Positions 26,501 to 38,769 of a stretch of 64,000 bases of DNA are shown piece by piece; within the stretch, counting starts at the first letter, position 1; every line of letters starts with the position of its first letter. Source of the stretch: Carallia brachiata (lineage: Eukaryota; Streptophyta; Magnoliopsida; Malpighiales; Rhizophoraceae). Where the stretch lies: NCBI GenBank assembly GCA_021464245.1, contig JADCRB010000017.1:171751-235750 (forward strand), in the 5' to 3' direction. The notes beneath the pieces were generated by a model. It was given only the letters and a program-made list of their open reading frames with translations. It did not search any database and was not told where the DNA came from. The position numbers were made by a program, and so were the translations under genes.

Positions 26501-28726
26501 TTATGTGCGGTATTATGTTGACTATTTGTTAATCTGCTGACATTTGTCCATTTTCCCAGATTCATGGGCATTATAGACTCTTTAACCAAGGTTGGAATCA
26601 ATGCCTTCTTGTTGTACTTATTAAATTCCCCCTCACCACAGGCCCCCCTCCTGATATTCTGGCTCTGCCCAGACCTTTTGAAACAACAATCTCGCGAAAA
26701 TCCCATAAGAAAATCACAATGTAGTGTGATCCTATCTTCGCTTGCAATGTAAAAGATTTTCTATTTTCAGCTTCAGACTAATTGCATGTGTATACATTTA
26801 TTTATTTATTTATTTATTTTAAAAAAAAAACAACTTACATGATCATAAAATCAAATTTAAAGAAAGATAGAAGCAGTACTTGACAAAATCCACCACGGCA
26901 ATGCCCATGTCCAGAGCATTGATTAATGCAGACACACTGCACAGGAACTTCACAGAATTGGCCAAAAAGACCATCATATTTGCAATCACATTCCTCTTTG
27001 AATTTCACCTTGGAAGCATATGCCTCAACTGGGTCCACATTACACCAGCCTGCTCTGCTACTGTTTGTTGTGAAAATATTTTCCAGGTCAGCTTTTGCCC
27101 AATCAACTAGTTTGGGTTCACCAGGATCAGAAGGTAACCTGAAGCGGATATTAGTCATTACTGCACAAGGCTTTAAGACAAAGAAATCCCAACTTCAATC
27201 TAAATGGTCTCACTTCATTTGAAATCCACAAGCTTCTGCCACAGGACGATTTGGATATTTGGTGCCCTCTCCACAGAAGCACATTGCTCTTGTTGCATCA
27301 CAATAAGCAGGGCAAATGGAAACAACCCATCGGCCATATGGTAGCTCTGGTGTTTTGGGGTAATTGCACTGCAAGTGCAGTCTCTCAGAGCATTCTTCAC
27401 CTACTCCGACATCAGCAACAGTAATAAGATATTGATTTCATCTGAATATTCTGTATTATTCAGCTTAATTGTTTTCCATGGTCATTTATGAATAAAAAGA
27501 AATCAAAAATCCTTTAAAGTGCTACCCATCTTATAGAATGATTTGACCAAAAATGGGTTACGGTATCACTCTGTTAATATAATCAAGTGCGGGGCAAGTT
27601 GACATAAGAATTTACACAAAAAAGATGTTTCATATTTCATTTTTTTTCCAGCAGAAGAAGCACTTAAAAATCAGAAGTCATAAACGCTCGCCAATGGGAC
27701 ACAAAAGCAATTTCTTAACTCGGGCAAAGTCTGGAACAGGAATGATTTGTGCATATAATTTTCCATCTTCAAATCAACTTCCAGAAACTGTCTACCCTTT
27801 TCAATACAACAGATTCAACTGTCATGTTCATCAATCATGGTAAAAGTTCAAGTCATGTAGAGATCCACATGAATGTGGCGTTCGATTGCATTACATACTT
27901 CTCATTCAGTAATTTTCGATAAACCTATCAACTCAAAAGAGGGAAAAAAATACAGCCAATAAGAGAATGAAAAAAAAATATGATAGGACAAGAAGAAAAG
28001 AAAGAGAACTTACCACTAAATCCATGAAAGCACCGGCATTGCCCCAATTCGTGGTTACAAACACCCTGACCACTGCAGCCATTCTTACAGTTTCTGCCAC
28101 CTATTATCTGCGATGTATTTGTTATTTACATGAAAAAAAAAAAATTGCAATGGTGAAACTGTCTATGATGTTGTCTCAATGCATCTACAGGTAGCACAAA
28201 AGCAACCGAAATTTAAGAAGTTATTTACAAAGAGAAGGAAAGGGTATGCTACAGAAGTCCTAAATTCTAAATAACGTATGGAACCCACCAACTGTAGTTG
28301 TCTGTGTGGCAAGAATATAACTACCTGCCACAAGTACAAAATATAAGTTACTTAGAAAAGAGTTTCCATATCTGTTACCTCATCAATGTTGACTTCCTTG
28401 GTGATAGAGTGACAACCAGAAAGCCACCGCCCGATTTCAGCCTTCCAAGGTGCAGTACGATAAGTCACTGCCTTGTGCAAATCTGCTGGGAAGCTGTGAT
28501 CCAAATCAATAACCGGGGGCAAATTCTCCAAAGTATGGTTGCTCCTTGTTCTGTCAACCGTTTCATTAATAGCCACACAAGAATTCTGAACTTGCCGGGC
28601 ACTGAAGTAATCAAAAGAAGGCACCACAGAGAACAGGAATAGATGAACTATTGAAATCAGCGCTATAATAGAAGCAGTTGTAACTATAAGCGACCAAGAG
28701 CGACCCCATTTCTGAATGGAAATCAT
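20584..28726 (-). CDS. ExAD: GT47 exostosin-family glycosyltransferase, ExAD-like (14 exons, 795 aa)
   Basis: Exons (minus): 28726-28379, 28107-28014, 27400-27214, 27138-26880, 26334-26119, 26039-25953, 25866-25732, 24351-24238, 24104-23857, 23769-23689, 23165-22934, 22407-22309, 22212-22027, 20685-20584. All are GT-AG and every phase closes, giving 795 aa. Residues 11-35 form a single N-terminal membrane segment, the type II Golgi anchor. Cysteine-rich EGF-like segments follow (about 123-150 and 260-307, e.g. [12 protein letters not shown]). The exostosin domain runs from about 350 ([11 protein letters not shown], 353-363) to about 700, with [23 protein letters not shown] and [11 protein letters not shown]. 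Length, EGF plus GT47 layout and the LHNDPWR tail match Arabidopsis ExAD (AT3G57630), known to add the fourth arabinose to extensin side chains. Several N-glycosylation sequons are present. The donor and acceptor here are inferred from that match. Confidence 0.93.
21285..21695. mobile_element. Foldback retroelement-like insertion in ExAD intron 13
   Basis: The left arm (ccaaaagcttaagctattgg, then atggatcatatattaaactt, aacacacccc) is mirrored by the right arm (ggtgtgttggg, agtttaaatatatgatccaa, cagcttaagcttttaggttg). The arms are about 75-85 bp around a unique centre. The centre has 'gacatggtatcagagcc', a plant tRNA-Met primer-site phrase, so it may be two related LTR fragments in opposite orientation. 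No coding text. Confidence 0.55.
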
Positions 28727-29500
28727 GGCCTCAAAAGCCTCTCCTCTCCTGCAACAAACACAGAATTGTTATCAGTCTACGCGAGCCGATTCATTCGCTC
28801 CTGATCTAGCTCTATGTCAATCCCTCTAAAACACACATGAATTTTCGGATAAGCAGCCAGAGAAGATCTCTAATATCTTGAGAGAGAAAACGGAGATGTT
28901 GAAAATGGAATTGAAACAACCAAGCTAAAATGATCAAAACAAAAGCACAAAAAGGTAACCACTTGATGTCTGGACACAAAAATGTAGTGGAAGCACAGCA
29001 AATTCGAAATTTAAGGCAACCAAGCCATAAAATACTACGCACACCAAAACTGACTTAACTTTAATGAAGCAGAACACCTTCACATTCAAAGCTTTTAGAG
29101 AGAGAGAGAGAGAGAGGTTGACCAAGAGGCTTAATACACGAAGCACTTAGAACCAAAAGTTTTGCAAAATAAAAAATTATTCCCCAAGCAAAAAAGAAAT
29201 AAACAGAGTAAAAAAAATTGGAAATTCTTGATAATCAGAGAACCCGGAACAGACCCTTTAACTGGATTCGAGATTTTGCAGCATTTGAACCGACAGAGAG
29301 AGTTGTACAGACAATAAACGTTGGTATCACAAGGAATAATTCCAAAGTTTTTCCTTAAAAAAATGAAAACCCCACACACAGCATAGTAATAAACAATTGT
29401 GTTAGTTAGAGAGAGAGAGAGAGAGGGACAGAGAGGTCAATGCAAAAGCCAAACCCGCCAAGGCTTCCACTGGAAAGTTTGAACCTTTGAACATTCTCCC
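28727..29500 (-). promoter_or_regulatory. 5' leader and promoter region of the ExAD gene
   Basis: A strong acceptor (TTTGTTGCAG then GAGAGG, cut at 28749/28748) lies 22 bases upstream of the ATG, so an intron very probably interrupts the 5' UTR. Two (GA)n tracts (29097-29116 and 29407-29426) lie farther up, as CT repeats on the gene strand; such tracts are common in plant 5' UTRs. I cannot place the first exon or a TATA box. Confidence 0.45.
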
Positions 29501-29587
29501 CCGGTCCTGGACTAGTGGGCGTGGGTTGGCATAAGAAAACTACAAACAACAAAAAAAAACCAAAAAAAAGAGCCTTGATTAAAGCTC

Positions 29588-29757
29588 CCGAAAAGACAAA
29601 ACAACCCTTCTGGGATGTCTTCTTCGGTTCTTCTTGGTCCCGCTCTACTCCATCCTCACCTTTCCTACCCCATCCCGAAAGGACAAAACAACCTTCTGGA
29701 TGTCTTCTTCAGTTCTGCTTGGTCCTGCTCTACTCCATCCTCACCTTCCCTACCCCC
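29588..29757. repeat. Two-copy 86-bp tandem repeat upstream of ExAD
   Basis: Copy 1 (29588-29673) and copy 2 (29674-29757) both begin cccgaaa and share gacaaaacaac, gatgtcttcttc, cttggtcc, gctctactccatcctcacct. They differ at a few substitutions and short indels. The block is C-rich against AT-rich surroundings. Confidence 0.85.
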
Positions 29758-29974
29758 CCACGCATCGCCCGAGCTCCTATCCAGCGACCATTTGTTTTTA
29801 GTTTGATACGAAGAATCCCTTTTAGCTAAACTGGAAAACTGGAGTTATTGGTGGGAGAAATTTTTTCTTTTTGGAACTAAAATTTTGAATTAATTCTCGT
29901 ATCTGCTATCTAATTTTTTTTGCAAAAATGGGTGGATAGGCATGTCGGTCAGTAAGGTGAGAACGAAGCTATCG

Positions 29975-30515
29975 CTTAACATTTGTTTGTTGGGTTGAAT
30001 ACTTATAATTCTCTCAAGTCTGATTATAATTTTAATAAATTTAGAATTTCACAACGAGTATTTAATATAAATTTTATTTATTAAAATAAATAATAATAAA
30101 AACTTTAATAAAGTGTTTGAATTTATGAAAAAGTGTGAGAAAAAATAATTATAAGAAAATAAAATTGTTTAACTTTTTTTAAAAATTATTTAAATCGATT
30201 GAAAAATTGTGAAAAAAAAGATTAGAAAGTAAAATAAATAATAATTTATAAAGAAAAACGTTGTGAAAAATTTATGTTATTTAGATTGATAAGAAAGTTA
30301 TGTGCAAAAAATGACGTGAAAAAAATAAATGATAATTTATAAGAGAAAAATTTGTAAGAAAATAAAAGTGTAATGATAATAATTCTATGTTTAGATTGAT
30401 AAAAAAATTATGAGAAAAAAATTATGAAAAAATAAAAGTGTAATGATAATTTTTTTTTCAAATTGTTTCTTTTCCTATACTTTTTTCACAAACCAAACAA
30501 AGCATAACTCAAGTT
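29975..30515. mobile_element. AT-rich non-autonomous element with internal repeats, family J copy 1
   Basis: The ends are weak inverted repeats (catttgtttgttggg and acaaaccaaacaaagc). Inside, a unit of about 65 bp built from gattgataaaaaaattatga, gaaaaataaaagtgtaatga and taataattt recurs three to four times. A block with the complementary wording lies at 49310-49640. No coding capacity. Confidence 0.45.
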
Positions 30516-31795
30516 AATAGAAGAGAAGCACCCAAAATCAACACTAAGTTATACTACTATGACAACACCATATAAGAAGATGCAAATTACAAAGAATTCA
30601 AATCAAGTCTCCATACTCTCGTTGTTAAAATTTTAAATTTTAATTAAAATATTTTTGTGATTAAAAATTTACATTTTTATTTACAAAGTTTTGACTTCTA
30701 ATTTTGAAAAATATAAAATTTGTGAAGATAATAAAAAATATTTTTATTCTATAATTTGCAGATTGATAAACATATTAATAGATAAAAAAGATTAGTATAC
30801 AAAAATATCACCAACTTTGTGTTTAAAATAACAAATTTAGTATTAATTTTAAAAAATAACAATTTATTTTTTTTTTGAATTTTTTGTAACAAATTTACTA
30901 CGTTGTAAAATTTTTTAAATATAATTAATCTGTTTTGAGGATATAACAATTATACATTTTACAAGGCACTAACATATCAAACATATTCCTCTAAATCTGT
31001 TAGCGAAACTGACAGATTCTGTTCATATTAAACATGTTACGATGAACATATTAATAGATAAAAAAATTAAAGTCAATTAAATTAAATTTCCGAAACTTGT
31101 ATGAAACAAGCTCTTCAAAATGTAGTTTAATAATTATCCAGATCCAAACCGCCAGATCCACCCTTCTTTTTGAACCACCAGACCCACCCTTCAAACAATA
31201 CTTGATTCAATATTTTATGTTTTTGATTCAACATTTCATTAGTATGGTTTTATCCTATCAGATTTCTTTATATTTTTTTATTTGTTAAGAGGAATGTTAA
31301 ATAAATCGTAAATTACAATTCGAGAACTCCGGAATATTTCCATAGATTTTACACATTTTTGGGTATAAATTTTTAGGTTATATATGAGTCTTTTTTTTTT
31401 TTCTTTTAATCATTGAATATTTTGGGACTACTATGAGAATTGCATCAGATATTTAAACACTAACTTACGAGAATAATTTTAGTAAATTAAGGAACTTGAA
31501 CATGCATCATTTGTCTTACTCTGAAAAATGCATATAAGTGAATTTCACCGATTTCTTTGTGTTTTTTATATTTTACCCATAACATTTTTTTAAAATTAAT
31601 CTAAAATATTAGTTCTGTTAAATTAATTTGGTCCATTAATCACTAATATCATTAAATGTGCTGATATAACATTTTTACATCATCAATTTTTTCACGTCAG
31701 TATTTTTGTCTGATGTTACATTTTTAAAAGTTAAGAATAATTTCTGAAAAAAATTAAAGTTTTTTATAACTCGAAAAGTAAAGAAAACAAATTTA
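30516..31795. other. AT-rich gene-free DNA
   Basis: No exon is supported. The text is mostly A/T runs with no clear repeat boundaries. Confidence 0.5.
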
Positions 31796-31975
31796 GGGGA
31801 AGCATCTCGCATATGGAGCCTCTGCCCGTCTCGGCGGCCATTGAGCGGAGAATCATCGTCTTTTTGAACCGGCGATCGTTGGGCCTCATGGGGACGCGAA
31901 TATTGGATACGATTTCCTTCACCAAAAGATCCGAAATCGGTTGCCCGTGTACAAGTTCCAAAATCCACCGCTTAA
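31796..31975 (-). other. Coding-like island of unknown origin
   Basis: About 175 bp of balanced base composition inside AT-rich DNA. On the minus strand two overlapping frames stay open; one reads ISDLLVKEIVSNI, VPMRPNDRRFKK and MAAETGRGS, which looks like genuine protein text rather than chance. There is no complete gene, no matched splice pair and I do not recognise the family. It may be an exon remnant or a captured fragment. Confidence 0.3.
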
Positions 31976-32050
31976 TGTTCCGGCATCAATAATTCATCAC
32001 CAAATGCCAAATTCCGAAACAATAACATATTCAATTCGATATTTTCTTGC

Positions 32051-32542
32051 GAATATGATTTTTTTAATCTTAAATTTTTATATTTTTTTACATATAAATT
32101 CTAAACTTTTTTAAAATTTTATTTGAATTATAAATTTTTTATTTTTTACCAAATCAGTTTATCTATTAATAAAATGTAATCAATTTATTAAAAAAATAAT
32201 TTTAATTTTACAAAAATTATTTTAAAAAAGGTTAAAAACACTAACTGTAATTTTTTTCATCAAAAATATGCACTTTGCATATTAATTCGAGTATTTATTG
32301 ATTTAATAAATATTTAATGTGCATATTTATTGATAAAAATGTTTAAATTGGTTAATTGATCTTTTTAAAATAATTTTCATCAAATTAAACTCATTTATTA
32401 ATAAATTGATCACTTTTTATAAATTAAATGATTGATTTGATAAAAAATTAAAAATTTTAAAATTTAAATAAAATATCAAAAAAATTTAAAATTTATAATA
32501 AAAAAAAATATAAAAATTAAAAATTAAAAAATATCATATCCC
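32051..32542. mobile_element. Foldback (MITE-like) element, family A copy 2
   Basis: The left end gaatatgatttttttaatct mirrors the right end aaaaaatatcatatccc. The left arm (taaattctaaacttttttaa, accaaatcagtttatc) pairs with the right arm (gattgatttgataaaaaatt, aaaatttaaataaaat). The centre is AT-rich, about 200 bp. It shares arm wording and the tatcatatccc end with 15090-15575. Confidence 0.65.
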
Positions 32543-33034
32543 ATTTGCTTCCTATCAAACTTATTTTTCATAGCCTACAGAATCTTCCAACTCAACAAGA
32601 AATAGGGTTCCTTGATTCAGTATAAAGACAACCTTTAGCCAAAAATGGAGACGCTTTTAAATTTTATCCACAATACAAACGAAATGAATTAATAAATAAA
32701 AGGAACGTAGAAAATTGAAATCCAAGAACCAAGCCTTGTAAGAGTTCAGACATTACAATGAGAAGCATCGACCAAAGAAAAGAAGTAGAGATTTTAACAG
32801 AACATGTAAGAACAAGAAAAAAAAAAAGAAGACAAAGATGAACTCCAGATATTCGAACGTTTTTACATAAAAACCACGGACGAAACACCACTTAACCAAT
32901 AAAACAAATACTGGGTTTCAAATTTATTAAGGCAGAAGAGTGAGCTGAAGCATGGAGAGACAAATGGTGACAGTCATCGTTTGATCTCCGTTATATTCAT
33001 GGTATCTTTAATGTCTACCGCCGCGGTTCGCTAG
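32543..33034. other. Gene-free DNA
   Basis: No exon is supported. If the coding-like scrap at 33035-33190 belongs to a minus-strand transcript, part of this stretch could be its 3' UTR. Confidence 0.35.
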
Positions 33035-33190
33035 CTCGTGGAGAGATGCCAGCTCATGGGCCAGATCGTTGATAGGCGAATTTGTTGTTGAGTGTATCGG
33101 TCGACGTCGGAATCGTATCGGCCTTCGGGTCAGTCCCGTCGGCATCCACTTTGGGTTTCATCCGTTGTCCGGAGATCCCAAGAGGCAAAT
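33035..33190 (-). other. Coding-like island, possible last-exon remnant
   Basis: A GC-richer block. One minus-strand frame ends INDLAHELASLHELANRGGR then a stop (about 33020), which looks like protein text. A second scrap at about 33616-33568 reads DNSLIVRHAVRPPK, between a T-rich AG acceptor and AAG/GTTGGT. I could not join them in a supported model and do not recognise the family. Confidence 0.3.
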
Positions 33191-34643
33191 TGGGCCTGGG
33201 TTTTTGTTTTCCTTTTTTTTTTTTCTAGGTATTAAAATTTTTTATTTTTTCCAAAATTGTTCTTAATTTTAAAAAAAATGTCATGCCAGACAAAGATGCT
33301 AAGTTGATTTATCTAAAAATTAATGATGTGGCATGCAATGTTACGCCACGTTAGTATATTTAATGTCTTTAATAACGAATGAATGACGTTAGTCTAACAA
33401 AATTAATGTTTTGGGACAATTTAAAAAATGTATATATTATAAATCAAATATAAAAAGCACGAAAAAATAATGAGTAAAATTCACCTTTGTATCTTGTGAA
33501 AAACTAAAACCTTCATCAATTTCGGTGTTTAAAAAAAAAAAAAAAAAAAGAGGAGAAGAAAAACCAACCTTGGGAGGACGAACAGCATGGCGGACTATGA
33601 GAGAGTTGTCACTGATCTCAAAAGAAAAATAATAATAATAAAATACGTATAGGTACGAATAAAACAAAAATTTACTTTCGGAGTAGAAATGATACAATGT
33701 TTGCCAAGATCGACGAAGGAAGCGTAACGCTTCCGTTATCCCTATGTATACGTATATTTTAAGGAAGTCGGATCAATTTTTTTTTTAACATAAGAAACTA
33801 TTGCATTAATTTACTTCAATCCGTACACAAAAACTAATGAAAGAGCATTAAAAAAATATGTACATAATAAAAATATAATTCAACCAAGTTAACTTACAGA
33901 TAACATGATTAAAAAAACTATTTTTTAACTGGGAACACAACCCGTTTAAGGAAGTCAGATCAAGACGTTTCATTTTCTAGATTACAGGTACGGAATAGCA
34001 ACTCACCCACATCATGTGCAACCGAGTTCTAATTTCAGCCATGTAACTTAAAATACTAACAAAAACTCACTTATAATCACGGTGTATGTTGTGATTTAAT
34101 GGTAATATATTGAACGCGTCAATTGTAAGGTTTGAGATTTTGTAAGGTTAAAGATTTGAGTGCATAAAAATGCAAAGTGGGACTAAACGTATACCATTCT
34201 CCTTAAATTACGAATGATCTGGTGTCCAAGTTGGGCTTGTAAGGTCTATTTCCTGGTAGGCTCATAATAAATCAGCCTAATCTAATGAAGTATGATTCAA
34301 TCACAAGATCATTTGTAACTGATGCGTGAGACACCACCTTTACCTACCTATTTTTTTATAAAAAAAACTCACTTATATCATACATTTTTTTTATTAAAAG
34401 TTTCATTAAGTTACAGGATAGTTTTATTTTATTCACTTAAACTTATTTTTTTTAGATTAAAACTTTTTTCAATGTATATAATGAAAAAAGATTTTTTAAA
34501 ATAATTTGAGGGAGTTTAAATTTAAATACCTGTAGTTTTCTTCATTTTTAAAAAAATTTTGTTCCTGTCACCAGGTAAATCAAAGTCTTATTGGTTCTAT
34601 ACCAATATAGCTTGCAACTTTAAAAGATTAACCTGACAAGCAT
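33191..34643. other. AT-rich DNA without a supported gene
   Basis: Contains the small scrap at about 33568-33616 described with the preceding entry and several low-complexity A/T runs, including an A-run at 33531-33549. Nothing else is recognised. Confidence 0.4.
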
Positions 34644-34995
34644 TATTAAATAGGGTTGATATATAAAAAATTAAAACTTTTCTGTGAATTAATAAATATA
34701 ATATTACTTTTAAATATTCATTCATTTGAATTTTTTTAATAAATCTATTATTTCATCTAATTTAATAAATAAAATCTGTCAAAAATAGTGACTTATCATA
34801 ATAATGTAAATTAAATGCTCTGACATATGGTATAAAAATTTAACAATTAGAATTCATGTTAGATAAAACAAACTATTAAACTTGACGACCTAATAAATTT
34901 ATTAGATTTTTTTTTATAAAATTTAAATTATAAATTATTAGATATAATATTATATTTGTTAATTTATGAAAAATCATAATTAACTCTATTAAATA
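34644..34995. mobile_element. MITE-like inverted-repeat element
   Basis: The left end tattaaatagggttgatata is mirrored by the right end aattaactctattaaatatt. Inner text (gaattaataaatataatatt against aatattatatttgttaattt) also pairs, giving arms of about 55 bp in a 350-bp AT-rich element. No coding capacity. Confidence 0.5.
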
Positions 34996-36008
34996 TTCTC
35001 TCCTTGTTCTCTCGTACCGTGGAAGTAGTTTGGGCGAATCCAAAGTCAACATACTTGGTTTGCTCCCACCTCAGGAGTGATGTACAGTGTTTCTGCACCA
35101 TAATCCAGCACTACGCTCAAGCACCATGTGTTATTATCAAAGTAAAATCAATTATTAATTTAATATAATTATATTTATAAAATACAAAAAATTAAAATTA
35201 AAATTTAAAATTAAATAAGTGTTATTTTAAATTTTAAAAGTATAGATATCATATAGTATGCGTTAAAATATTTTGTTAAATTTTTTTTACATAAATTATC
35301 ACATAATTATATTTTATTAGTAATAAGTTACATTTTCTCCCTTACATACTCTCTTAATGGGCATTATTATTATTAATTAGAACCGCCAACCTTTTGTTGA
35401 TTTGTGATTTCTAATCCATGTTCTCCTGGTCAGCGTCCAGGATTAGAGCTATCAAAAAGTCGATTAACCCGTAAAAAATCGACTGATCTAATTCACACAA
35501 ATCTTCATCCACCAAAACAATAAGAATTTAGATAAATTATAATTTTAAAATTTTAAAATCAGCTGTGAATTAGATGCAGATTAAATTTTGAAATCCACTT
35601 CCATATGACTCAATTGGCTGCTCATATATTATATAGATATGCAATTGGGTAAGCTTAGTAGGACAATTGCATTAAAATTATGTCCCACTATGCGTTAAAT
35701 AGAGAGAAGAAGAAAAGAAAAAAAAAGAGAAGATCATTAGTGGACACCTCAGATTTCGCATTCACATGTAACCTAGCGAGTAAAACAACTCCTCCACGTA
35801 AATCTGGCAAATTAAAGACTGTTCTGCTTGAATTACACGCCATCCACTAACTTTTTTGGGCAGGGGATGATCAGAGGCTTATAAATAGTGAGAAAACGCT
35901 ATCTAATTTAACACCCAATCCAAAAATGAGTAGTATTTGTTGCAACACTCAGCACCCAACTATCAAAGCAAAAGCATAGTCACTTATTACTAAATCACCG
36001 CAAGTCCA
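34996..36008. other. Gene-free DNA with a possible promoter at its right end
   Basis: AT-rich up to about 35700. A purine run lies at 35700-35732. The last 130 bases carry a TATA-box-like site at 35880-35888 and a leader-like stretch before the small ORF at 36009. Confidence 0.4.
35880..35888 (+). promoter_or_regulatory. Possible TATA box (TTATAAATAG)
   Basis: A good plant TATA match lies about 130 bases upstream of the ATG at 36009, leaving room for a leader of about 100 bases. It is supported by position and sequence only. Confidence 0.35.
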
Positions 36009-36104
36009 ATGGCTGCTAGCTCAAGGAGTTGTTCACTGTTCCTACTTTTTGTCTTTCTTTTATCTGCAGGAACCCAGAGTCGCCTTATCAATTCAATCAC
36101 ATAA
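36009..36104 (+). CDS. Possible small secreted peptide (31 codons)
   Basis: The short ORF starts MAASSRSCSLFLL, continues FVFLLSAGTQSR and stops after INSIT. Residues 1-23 look like a classical signal peptide: a hydrophobic core of about 12 residues and a small-residue cleavage site after SAG or TQS. A TATA-like box lies 130 bases upstream. The mature part would be only about 8-10 residues, so this may be the first exon of a peptide-hormone gene whose 3' part is lost or not recognised. I do not recognise a hormone motif. A chance ORF remains possible. Confidence 0.3.
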   Translation: MAASSRSCSLFLLFVFLLSAGTQSRLINSIT

Positions 36105-37150
36105 AGGAAAAGTAATGTAAGCCGTTTGTCGGGCCAACTAAATTGAGACGCCACAGAACTAAATGAAATTGGAACGGAGTGGCTTCAACAAAATTTTTTT
36201 TTAATTACATGCAATGTGCCAAAACCAAGCGGCGGATCGGATTGGATGAATTAGATAGGATAACAAATTAATTACATATAGAGAATTATCTAATTAATTA
36301 TCGGCATATTAGATTGAAATATACTTTGAAAACCACTCAATTCGAGTTGCGAACACCTTTATTTAGGATGATATTGATAAGAATATAAAACATACTTTTT
36401 AAAATAAATTTATTTTTTTTACGTAAGACATAGAAAGTATACACGCTTAAAATATTAATTTTTTTTTTATGTTTTCGTAATAAAATTTCCACATTTCGTT
36501 TTACTAGCAAAGTTAAGGCGGAAACAATAAATGAATACTTTTTAATTTTTACGTAAATTAACCCCGTCAAAATTTATCAAAGAAATAACAAAAACATATG
36601 ATGACCAATAAAAAGATTGATATACCAATGGCTAATAATATTATAATCTCTTCATTATAAATGAGAGTTTTTTTTAATAGAAAAAATAAAAAAGTATAGA
36701 TAATAACCCACAAATTTATTAAAAAAGTTACACTGGACGCGTTGTAAATTGAGTCGGGCAACTAAACACCAAAGAGCAAACCATATGCCCCTTAGAAAAA
36801 GTTATCAACCAGTCCTTAACCATATAGGACTAGACATACTTTTAGTTTCATTAAACAAATTGATAAAAATTCAAACTTATGATTTTCCAACGCAAACAAA
36901 ATACTCTGACTGCTGGGCTACACTGATGCTTAATAAGTGAGAATTCCATGTTTCAGTTTTCACCATTAGTTAAGTGGCCCAATTTCTTTGGTTGATAAAA
37001 TGGAATAGCAGAAATGGTGTTCAATTAATCCCATTCGGGACTATTGTACCTTAACTAGGAGAAGTACTGCATCATTGGAAGTTTCGGCAGCATACTATTA
37101 AATTAGCTATAAGTTTAACCTCACTGATTGTTATGACAAGTACTAAAAAT
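36105..37150. other. Gene-free DNA
   Basis: AT-rich; short open frames on both strands are low-complexity. No exon, RNA gene or clear repeat seen. Confidence 0.5.
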
Positions 37151-38078
37151 TAAGGGTGTGTTTGTTTTATGAGATAGTATAGGATAGGATAGGTTAGTAG
37201 TCAACTATCTCATTTTAACCCATGTTTGGTTAGTTAATAAGATAGGTATAAGATAGAATAGTGTGGACTTACTATCCCATGAATATGGAATAGTACTATC
37301 TCTCTAATTCTTATGGACTAATCTATCCCACATAATGGACTAGTGTTAATAAATTATATATTTATTAAAATATTCACTTAATTAAAATAAATTTTAAATA
37401 TTTTTTAAAAAATTAACATAAAATTTAAAAAATTCATTTCTCTCTCATCTTCTCTCTCTTCCCTTCTCTCGTTCTTTCTCTCTCCTCCCTCTTCTCTCTT
37501 TCTCACTCCTCATCTCTCTCTCTTCCCTTTGTCTCCCCTCCCTCCTCCTTCTTCCCTTCCTTTCTCTCTTCTCACTCTCTCTCTCTCTCTCGTGCTCATT
37601 CATTCTTTTTTATATAATTTGAAAATTTATCTTTTAAAATTTATTTAATTTTTCCTCAAAAAATTTAAAAAATATTAATTTTTTTTTATATTTTAAAATT
37701 TATTTGTATAAATAAAATTAATACTTAATTTTAAAAAATATTTTTATACAAAATTGAAAAATTATAAACAGTATAATGTATAATAACATATAAAATAAAT
37801 ATTAATTTAATTACTTAATTTTAATTATTTTTAATAAAAAGATTAAAATTAATAGTAAATATAAATTAATTATTTTTAAGGGTAAAAAAGTAATTTTAAT
37901 ATATTATACTATTTTATCTCATATCATCTAAATATTATATAGGATAACTATTCGATACTATTTGATGACATCTAAACATAATATATGCTATATGCTAGTA
38001 ATTTAGCATATCTTATAATATATTAGTCTATACTATCTTATATCACACTGTCCAATTTGTATACTAAACGTACCCTAA
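37151..38078. mobile_element. TIR element with an internal CT-rich tract
   Basis: The left end taagggtgtgtttgttttat is mirrored by gtatactaaacgtaccctaa at the right. Subterminal text also pairs: tgagatagtataggatagga on the left against atatgatctcat-type phrases near 37915-37960 on the right. The middle holds a CT-rich tract (about 37438-37595). No transposase is visible, so it is probably a non-autonomous DNA transposon. The layout resembles the larger element at 42786-43985. Confidence 0.55.
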
Positions 38079-38372
38079 GATTCTTAACTTTACTATGATG
38101 TCTATATACTATGACTTTGAATGGTAAAGTGGCCCAATTTCACGAGCCTTCAGTCAGTGCTAAATACCGAAGTGGGCTTCAAAAAGCCCATTATAAAACG
38201 ATCTCTCAGGTGAAGGCTCTAAACGCCTTTGGAAATGCTGGGAACTCATTTGATACTGAGCAACACAATTTATTACCACAAAAAATAGAGTCAAACGCAA
38301 CATAATTTCATTTTATAAGAACACTAGTCCAAGGCTCCGCACGTTGCCCAAAATTTGTAATGTCGATTTGTA

Positions 38373-38750
38373 ATTTTTTTTTTTCTCCCAAAGAAACAAA
38401 AGAGATAATCCATCTACCTGTCTCACTTAGGAATGACGACACTAAACATATCTGCTTTTAGTAATCCTTCAAATCTTAGAGGGAAGTGTACCAAAACCAA
38501 GTGGAAGCTCTACTAGCGGTTCCAAGGTTGGCCAAGAAATCAACACGTCTGTTGCCTTTTCGTAGAATGTTGAAACCAGCAATGCTGAAGCCTCAGTATT
38601 AAAGGAGGGCTTTCCGGAATTACAACCAATAAAAATCAAACTCCCACTTGATCTTGTCAACTGCAAGGAGTTCGACTTAATAATAACCCTACGAAATCCT
38701 CTGTTCCATGCGCTTTGAAGTGCCACACAGATGATCCTTAGTAATTTCAC
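38373..38750 (-). mobile_element. 5'-truncated LINE 3' end (RNase H-like domain remnant)
   Basis: On the minus strand the text reads ALQSAWNRGFRRVIIKSNSL, the start of the RVT_3/RNase H-like domain of plant LINEs, then after frame changes ILRKGNRRVDFLANLGTAS and WFWYTSL with a stop. A short 3' tail ends in a poly(A) run (T-run at 38374-38384 on the plus strand), the mark of target-primed reverse transcription. At least one frameshift disables it. Confidence 0.7.
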
Positions 38751-38769
38751 ATGTTCACATTAGAATAAA

